Below, piece by piece: positions 57,842 to 64,000 of a DNA stretch of 64,000 nucleotides; the first letter of the stretch is position 1, and each line of letters starts with the position of its first letter. The DNA lies in contig MU004197.1 in the NCBI GenBank assembly GCA_010093605.1, forward strand, positions 558,001 to 622,000. Direction: 5' to 3'. This stretch comes from Lophium mytilinum (Eukaryota > Ascomycota > Dothideomycetes > Mytilinidiales > Mytilinidiaceae). Position numbers and translations under genes: made by a program. The notes under the pieces were generated by a model. The model saw nothing but the letters and a program-made list of their open reading frames with translations. It had not been told where the DNA came from and ran no database searches.

Positions 57842-58346
57842 GTTGGTTGAGCGGGATATAGTAGCGGGCTTCGATTTTGGCATACCGGCCTTTTCATTTC
57901 GACTTAGCTACGGAAAGATTCTAAAGCACCCCAAACAGTGGCAAGTAGGCTCACTATTTACGTATGATATGTCTCTTAATCAAGCTCTCCGGGACTTTAC
58001 GAGTTATCGGACCTTTGAGGATACGCTCAAGCATCGATGTCCATTGCATCTATATCATTTCAATGGGCCCTTGTCCTTTTTAAAGAGCCCTTTCTGGGCT
58101 GATCCATCCCTCCAAAGCAGTGCCCACTAGTATACTGCTGCTTGGGGTGTCCCTCTTTCCTTCACTCTATAGCTTCACTTATTCACTTTCACTTCACTTA
58201 ATTCTCACTCCAGTCTACCTATATAAGAGTAAGTCCCATTTACTTTTCATTCTTCGGCCAAACTCATCATCGCACATCGACCTGCAAACTCCAAAGCCGA
58301 ATTCACGTCTCACTCTCACTCTAAATCTCAATCTCACCTCTCAACA
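57842..58346. other. Intergenic, upstream of member A6
   Basis: Contains a TATATAAG box at 58,220-58,227 and a CT-rich leader. A CCCCAAACAGTGGCAA string (about 57,931) resembles CCCCAAGCAGTGGCAA near 12,660, a hint of shared upstream repeat DNA. Confidence 0.4.
58220..58227 (+). promoter_or_regulatory. TATATAAG box of member A6
   Basis: About 120 bp upstream of the start at 58,347. Same box as upstream of 7674 and 9544. Confidence 0.45.
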
Positions 58347-58997
58347 ATGGCCGACCTCAACCTCCCTTCCGCGCCCTCTCACCCGGACTTCCCCCCCGGC
58401 GGACGTAAGATACCCTAATCTAAGAAGTGACAGACAGCATAACTGATAGAAATTTTAGCTCATCTCCACCCCGAGTACCTGGAGACACAGCACTGCGTCA
58501 ACTGCGGCATGCCGCACTACATCCTCGGCCCCAACCACGCCGATCTCCTCTGGCTCTCCCTGGAGACGGGTGAGGAGGAAGCCCCCGCCAAGCGCCGCCT
58601 AGTCTGTGAGATCCTGCGGGACAACGTCGCGAAGAAGGACTGCGAGCAGCAGATGAGCGCCAATCTCGCGCAGGCGCAGCAGCGCAATGTCGTGCACCTG
58701 CAGCAGCAGCTTGCGCAGGTGCAGGCGGAGCTCGAGCAGCTCAAGAAGCTCGCGCCGCTGGCGGCTGCGCAGCTGGGCAAGGCCCTCGATCCCGCTGCTG
58801 CGCGTGTGCTGGAGTGCCTCCACTGCTTCAAGAAGCATCTAGTTTGTGATGGTGGAATGCCCTGCTCGGAGTGTGTGGTGTTTGGACAGACCTGCCGCTA
58901 CAAGAAGTGCTATAAGTTCCATAATGTTATGCACGGCACTGTGTGCGAGAACCCGGGCTGCAGGATGGTGCATGCGGAGTTGGGGTTTGGGGCTTAG
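58347..58997 (+). CDS. Coiled-coil protein with N-terminal module and Zn2Cys6/CCCH tail (member A6)
   Basis: Two exons, 58,347-58,404 and 58,459-58,997, 198 residues. The small first exon encodes a Pro-rich leader (MADLNLPSAPSHPDFPPGG). Exon 2 opens with HLHPEYLETQHCVNCGMPHY, containing the C-x2-C-x3-H module. The helix KRRLVCEILRDN aligns with the equivalent helix of the other members. A short Gln/Leu-rich coiled coil follows (about 90-135). The tail reads CLHCFKKHLVCDGGMPCSEC with C-x6 and C-x4 continuations, then x11-C-x4-C-x3-H and ends GFGA. It is the shortest complete member and lies 45 kb from the cluster, beyond the retroelement and several core genes. Its GC-rich codon use differs from cluster members. 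Function unknown. Confidence 0.85.
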
Positions 58998-59393
58998 TGG
59001 TGGGTGGATAGGGTGAGGTGCTTGGGTGAGGTCTTGGGGTGAGGTTTTGGGGTGGTTTCTCGGTTTCTGGTAGATATATCTTATACTATAGTCTAAAGCA
59101 CGTCTGTCTTCCTTACTAGGTAACTAGTTAGGCTGGACAAAGTGCTATAGGGCTTTGCTATTGAATGGCAGACTGGTTTCTCTTCTCTCTTACGCTTAAG
59201 ACCTTATATGCTGCAAACTTGGTTATACATGCTTAAGCTTATAGCCGAGACCTACTACCTGTTAGAATTATGCTAATATAGAGCTTACTATATTAGAGTT
59301 TTAGCAATTCAAAGTTTAATCTTATGGGTGTGCTTTCCCCTTACTTACAGTACTAGGATACAAGATTGGGCAACCGGATATAGCACTCAAAAG

Positions 59394-59564
59394 GTTTCAC
59401 TCTTGATTGCTCGATGACACCGTGGAGGGTGGACTAGCCAGCATATTTGACCACAGTTTCCACTCTTGATTGTTCCATACCACCGTGGGGAGTAGCCCAA
59501 CCAGCAAGTTTTCGGCCACGGGTTCCTCTCTTGACCGCTCAACACCACCGTACCGGGAGTCCTG
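59394..59564 (-). repeat. Three tandem units of the dispersed repeat core, 62-66 bp
   Basis: Units start at about 59,394, 59,456 and 59,522, each opening with a GTTTCACTCTTGATTG-like string and holding ACCACCGTGGGGAGTAGCCC or a variant. The minus strand reads GGGCTACTCCCCACGGTGGT, the core found in the families at 1-430 and 17,018. A further short piece with ACCACCGTGGGGAGCAGCTC lies near 61,914. Confidence 0.6.
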
Positions 59565-60739
59565 CTTTCTTTTGGGGCGGCAGTTTTTAGGGAGTAGCTG
59601 TGAGGGCTACGGCAAGCGCATGGCGCCTCTTGTAAATATCCTTACCTTCCTCTAGAGCTCTCTCTCTCTGCTACATTATTATTACCCAATACATCACGAA
59701 CACGGCCTACGGCTCCCTGTTCAGCGACAGTTCGTTTCGTAAGCCCCTTGAAAATGCTTTTCTTTTGTTCCGACTCCTCCATTGCACGCCATGAAGTCAT
59801 CGATAAAGAGACTAAAGATTCACTTGGCGTGTTACTAGATTACCATTTGCACTACCGGTAAGTCGACATCGAGGTATATTACGATGAACGAGGATATGTT
59901 CTTGTGTGGCCAGCCTGTTGTATGGTAAGACACAATGCTGTATGCTGTTGAACAAGCAAGCTGAAATAGGCTACTAAGGAAAGGCTGAGATGGTTGTCGA
60001 TGTAAGATTTTCCGGAGGGTAAAAGGTAGAAACGCTATATGTGAATACTCCGAGAACGAGAATGCTAACCTAAAGGATCCCTTTCACATTCTATGGAGAT
60101 ACCCCCGTATGCAGAGAAGAATCCAGAGACCCTGCTAGAATTGTCCACGCGGAACGGTCTCGCGATATCCTTCACGCGGTCGTAAAGCTCGCCCTTGTCT
60201 TCGTACTGAATCCATTCGCATATAAGCGGTGATTTAAAGCCAGTCTAATCTGCAAGTTTCTCTAAGCTATGGGCTCCCAGTCGTCTAATGCCCAGCTCAA
60301 TCCGACTCCTAGACCATTGCAACTGCGAGGCATCGGTGCCTCAAATCTTGCTCGCTCGTTACCACTTTCAGGAGAAGCCTAGTCAGCAGTATTCGACCAG
60401 CCAAAAGGAAACCCAATTGACTCTATCTTGACCTTAACAGCAGAGTTAATGCGTTATGAGCTTGCCATAACTTAATACCTCAAGCAGCGGTAAACCAATA
60501 TCGGCAGACTTATGTCCATTCGCGTCCCCCTGAATTCACCACTTTCCTAGCGCCAAATGCTCACTGACCTCAATCTCGCGCAAAACACCGGACGAAAGCT
60601 CGTAGAACGTCGTGGAAACTGGCCGAACAATCCACTGTCCTCCAGCGGCTGCTGCCTAACGGCCAGGTGAAGTGTCACCGCCCCTTTCTGCCGCCAGATT
60701 TGTCGCCAAGGCGCTAGTGTAAAGTCTGCCCACCGTTCC

Positions 60740-60746
60740 TATAAAA
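60740..60746 (+). promoter_or_regulatory. TATA box without an evident gene
   Basis: TATAAAACGCC is followed by CCACCTCAAACGAAGAC and a long CT-rich leader up to about 60,890, the layout of a strong fungal promoter. What follows is a minisatellite, not a gene. The same TATAAAACGCC string occurs at 8976. Confidence 0.4.
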
Positions 60747-60913
60747 CGCCGCCTCGCCCACCTCAAACGAAGACTTTTCACTCACCTCTTCTTCAACACC
60801 TCCTCCGCTCCCTGCTGGTTCCCTCACCTTTCGTCATCACACTGTCCATCTTCCCTCGTCTTTCTCTCCACCCCTTTGCTCCACTTCACCTCTGGATATT
60901 TGGCATCTCGGCC

Positions 60914-61218
60914 AGGGGAGTGCCGGGACAGGCGCTTACCTGGCGGCTAACACGGCGTTACCACTTGATGGACGCCGTGGCGAGGAAACCCGGACACATT
61001 CGAAGCGGCTAGGTCGGGCGCCCAGGGAGTCTCCGTGCAGGTCATTGCCTGGCGGCTTAACACGGGCGGACCACTTGATGGCGTCTGTGACGAGGAAACC
61101 CGGTCGAATCCCGTCGACAAAAATGGCCTCTCGGGGGCCTGGGGAGTTTCCGTGGCAGGGTCTTTACCTGGCGGTCAACACATCGCGACCACTTGATGGG
61201 CGGCGTGACGAGGAAAGG
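60914..61218. repeat. Minisatellite, 109-119 bp period, three units
   Basis: ACCTGGCGG-type starts lie at 60,938, 61,047 and 61,166. Each is followed by TTAACACG, then ACCACTTGATGG and GACGAGGAAACCCGG or variants. Linkers between units contain GGGAGTCTCCGTGCAGG. Confidence 0.65.
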
Positions 61219-61279
61219 TGGTCGATGGGGGAGGATGGGAACTTTTCGACGCAGGCGGTACCGACCGTAGGACGACTTT

Positions 61280-61377
61280 GGGACAGGCACTGGCAGGGCA
61301 GGCTGCTTCCATCAGGAAGAGGAGGACCATGGGACAGCTCAATGGCAGGGCGGGCTGGTTCCATTAGAAAGAGGGGG
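61280..61377. repeat. Minisatellite, 51-bp period, two units
   Basis: GGGACAGGCACTGGCAGGGC (61,280) recurs as GGGACAGCTCAATGGCAGGG (61,331). Both continue with GGCTG-TTCCAT-AG-AAGAGG. Confidence 0.6.
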
Positions 61378-62188
61378 CATTGGTTGTCTAGCTTTACGCT
61401 GGACACTGAAGTCTCCTCCTTGAGCTCCGGCTTAGGATTTCGTAGATAGCTAACTTGAATATGAACCATGCTCTCACTGCCTACTGCTGCTTATGTGCCT
61501 GTGCATCCTGAAGACTGCCGGAAGGTTGTTGGCCTTCGCGACGTTCAATAGTGATAGTGTTGACATTGACATTGAAGGACGTGACGAGAAGAACTCACAG
61601 CTCCACCCCTGTATTCTCCTAGTTCCCTGACTCATATACTCCGATACGGGCCTCTTACAATACGTACTCCCAGCCTGTATGCTTGTTTTGATGGCGTTCC
61701 TACTCTTCCAGCCAGCAGCCGCCACGCCCCGTTCCACGCGTTCCAGTCAGAGTCGTGGCAAGCCCGTCCTTGGCTTACTTGCGGCATTAGTCTCCATCAG
61801 CAAGCCGTCCACCGACAAAGATCGATACCTGTGTCCTCCTACATTGAGACTCCCGGGGTCCGTCGAACGAAGCCACAGCTCTGCTCTGTCCCCGCCCCCT
61901 CTTGCGCGCGCGACACCACCGTGGGGAGCAGCTCAGTCATCCGCCAGTTAGGCAGTCTAAATGTAGCTCGATTTCCACGATGTGAAAGTTTACGTGGAAG
62001 CCTCCGCTGTTGAATCTGAGATGTGTTTCGACTACCTACATACTGCTGCTCACATGCTCGTGGATCTTTGACATTACAAATATCGTGACATTGATGGCTG
62101 ACTCGACTCATTACGACGTCATTGGATATATACTCACAACGTCCGAAGGGTTCTTCAAACGCTTGCCAAACCGATAGACCATCCCACC

Positions 62189-63729
62189 TCACGCCTTGCC
62201 CGTGGCAACACCTTCCATAGCCGGGCTTCCACCAGCAAGTCTGTTCTTGCTAACCACCCTCAGACCACCGATCAACATAGCCGCAGCCAGCGTAGCCAGG
62301 ATAACAGCCAGAGTAACAAAAGCGCCAATTACACCACCTACTGCAGCCGAGATGCCTCCGTGGCCACCGCTGCTCTTCGCGGCCGCGCTAGGAGTAGCAC
62401 TAGAAGGAGCATAAGCAGCACAAGTCCCCGTAGTGTTACCGCACTTGGTGCACCAATCCTGCGTCGTCGTAACCGCGAATTTGGAGAGCGAGTCCGCAAA
62501 GCTGTTCCACGAGATAGCCAGATCCTTGCCGCCAAACAGCGGGTACGCGATTGGCTCGCTGGAATTCGAGGCCGTGCCGTTGTGGAAGGAGAAGCGGACC
62601 TGCATGTCGCTGGTTGCCGGGAAGCCCCCCGATGGAACCGTAGCTTCAGTGAAGAGCTCGAAGACCATGGACGACGAGTAGTCGGGCACGCCCATGAAGT
62701 CTGGGTTGGCGGCTGGGAGACTGGCGAGGCCGAAGAAGGAGAGGAAGGAGGCGTAGGCGCCGAATTGGATGCCGAGTTTGTTGGACGAAAGGCCGCTGGA
62801 GCCCGAGGTGATGGTGCTGTTCATGTATTTGAGGACCTCGCCGGCAAGCTGCATGCCGGTCATGGAGCGCATGTCGTCCGAGGCGTTGTAGGCTAGGCCC
62901 CATTCGTGCGCGTCGGCGAGAGTGCGGGTTTGGAGGAGGACATCGGGCGTGAGGGTTGCGTTGGATGGGATGGAGGCGTTGTGGATTTCGGCCACGTTAA
63001 TGAGGTCGTAGACTGGCGATGTTAGCAAGGTTGGCCTCGGCTTCATAGAGAATTGCGAGAGGAAACGGAAATCTAGCTTCTGCAAGACTTACCAATATAA
63101 GCGTTCTTGAATGATACAGTGCTGGCGGCAAATGTAGCATTGACAACAGGGACCAAATCGTCATAGAAGCCTTTGGTGCTGTTCAACAGCTGGGTGTACT
63201 CGCTGCTGGTGAAGTAGTTGTTCGAGCTCAACTTCGCGTTTTCGCACCCTGATGCATCCTGGAGCCAGCCACTGTCCTCACTCCCGGAGCCTTGCGCGAC
63301 TGCGTTGACGGGGATTAACTGATAGCCATTCATTGGGGTCTGGACTTTGCTGCCATTGGACAGCGTTTGCACGCCCACGTCCTCTCCAACCGGAGGATAC
63401 AGCCCCTGGAGGAAGCCCATGGCAGAGTTCTGCAGCACATTGTCGACTGGCGCTGTGACTGAGATCTGGGAGAGCTTGACAACGTCCGAGTTCAACTTGT
63501 AGATCTTCGAGGTCTGGTTGGACAGGAAGCGCGAGCGGTAGTATTGGCCGGAGGTATAGACCTGGTCATAGCCCAGGGAGGTCAGATTCGCGGGCGGGAG
63601 AGACTTTGGCGTACGGTCACCATGACGGTGGAAGATGTAAGCTCCTAGGAGTGTTTCTGCAGCTTCTGCAGAGGATAGAAGCGCGAGCGTGGGGAAGACA
63701 ATGGAGAAATGCATGATGGAGCTTCTCAA
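62189..63729 (-). CDS. Membrane-anchored histidine acid phosphatase-like protein
   Basis: Two exons, 63,093-63,729 and 62,189-63,012, about 486 residues. It starts with a signal peptide (MHFSIVFPTLALLSSAEA; the start may be at 63,714). RHGDRTP (35-41) is the phosphohistidine motif of branch-2 histidine phosphatases. Many N-glycosylation sites (N-x-S/T) fit a secreted ectodomain. Near the C-terminus a Ser/Ala/Gly stretch leads into a membrane span (VGGVIGAFVTLAVILATLAA) with a short cytoplasmic end. At the position where phytases and acid phosphatases have the catalytic HD, this protein has GAYASFLSFFGL, so the usual proton donor is missing. Substrate unknown; activity is doubtful. A paired cysteine segment (DWCTKCGNTTGTC) precedes the membrane span. 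Confidence 0.85.
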
Positions 63730-64000
63730 TTGACGTCCAGAAGAGCAATTAGAGCTTCTGATAGAATTGAGGATGGTCTGTGAAGAAAGAACAGAGAGCA
63801 GAAGACTAGAAAAGGCATGCGGTGCGGGGATGGGTGAGGTTTATCTACGTGTGGCCTCGTCCGGTACAGAAAAAGAGCTCGTGTCGAACGAACCATTGGC
63901 CGAAGGTGGGGCACACGAAGGGCTAAGCTGTTAGGGAAACCCTCGCCGGCACTGTTATCTATTCCATGCAACCATGCCGCTTATTGGCTGAGGTGTTGTT
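63730..64000. other. Upstream region of phosphatase-like gene
   Basis: Promoter-side DNA of the gene at 62,189. No other feature is seen before the window ends. Confidence 0.35.

Larger units (their letters stand above)
58998..62188. other. Long gene-free, repeat-rich interval
   Basis: Holds repeats at 59,394-59,564, a 3'-flank segment at 59,655-59,715, a promoter-like block (TATAAAA at 60,740 followed by a CT-rich leader) and two minisatellites (60,914-61,218 and 61,280-61,377). A 134-codon open frame at 61,045 is the translation of the minisatellite. No gene is supported. Confidence 0.5.

Noticed and set aside
61045-61449. 134-codon frame in the minisatellite region
   Set aside because: Open only because of the repeat structure and GC content; no domain, and sequence mirrors the DNA repeats.

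Overview
The window is nuclear DNA of a filamentous ascomycete (Pezizomycotina). The genes have short introns with GTAAGT-like donors and TACTAAC/CTGAC branch points. They encode a fungal gene set: Pho88, Trm6, Fap7, a Miy1/MINDY deubiquitinase, a delta-12-type desaturase, glucose-6-phosphate dehydrogenase and ribosomal protein eL33. A 17 kb AT-rich block almost without CpA/TpG is the mark of repeat-induced point mutation (RIP). Dothideomycetes is plausible but not proven from sequence alone.

Layout. (1) 1-13.6 kb is an accessory region: seven genes of one unusual family on both strands, separated by intergenic DNA with short diverged repeats. The proteins combine up to three parts: an N-terminal C-x2-C-x3-H module, a long central coiled coil, and a C-terminal Zn2Cys6-like cluster that in several members runs on into a C/C/C/H knuckle. 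An eighth member sits alone at 58.3-59.0 kb. Some members lack one of the parts and one has a broken zinc tail. I recognise no described family with this order of parts; this is the best candidate for an undescribed system. (2) 13.9-17.4 kb holds a four-exon class C beta-lactamase/esterase-like gene, an amidase pseudogene, and a MITE-like element with perfect 19-bp inverted ends. (3) 18.8-28.1 kb is core genome: desaturase, MINDY deubiquitinase, TRM6 and PHO88. (4) 28,264-45,582 is one nested retroelement block: a Gypsy-type LTR element with 118-bp LTRs and 4-bp target duplication, carrying a Tad-like LINE inside its integrase region; everything between the LTRs is RIP-degraded. It sits about 200 bp upstream of PHO88. 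(5) 46-58 kb is core and semi-core genome: an orphan gene, 11-exon G6PD, five-exon eL33, FAP7, ITPase HAM1, and a cytochrome P450-like gene without a heme-cysteine loop. (6) 58.3-64 kb holds the outlying family member, about 3 kb of repeats and minisatellites, and a membrane-anchored histidine-acid-phosphatase-like gene.

The housekeeping genes share no pathway; they read as normal fungal synteny. The zinc/coiled-coil proteins could oligomerise through their coils and bind nucleic acid or partners through the zinc modules, but that is inference. No tRNA, rRNA or CRISPR array was found.
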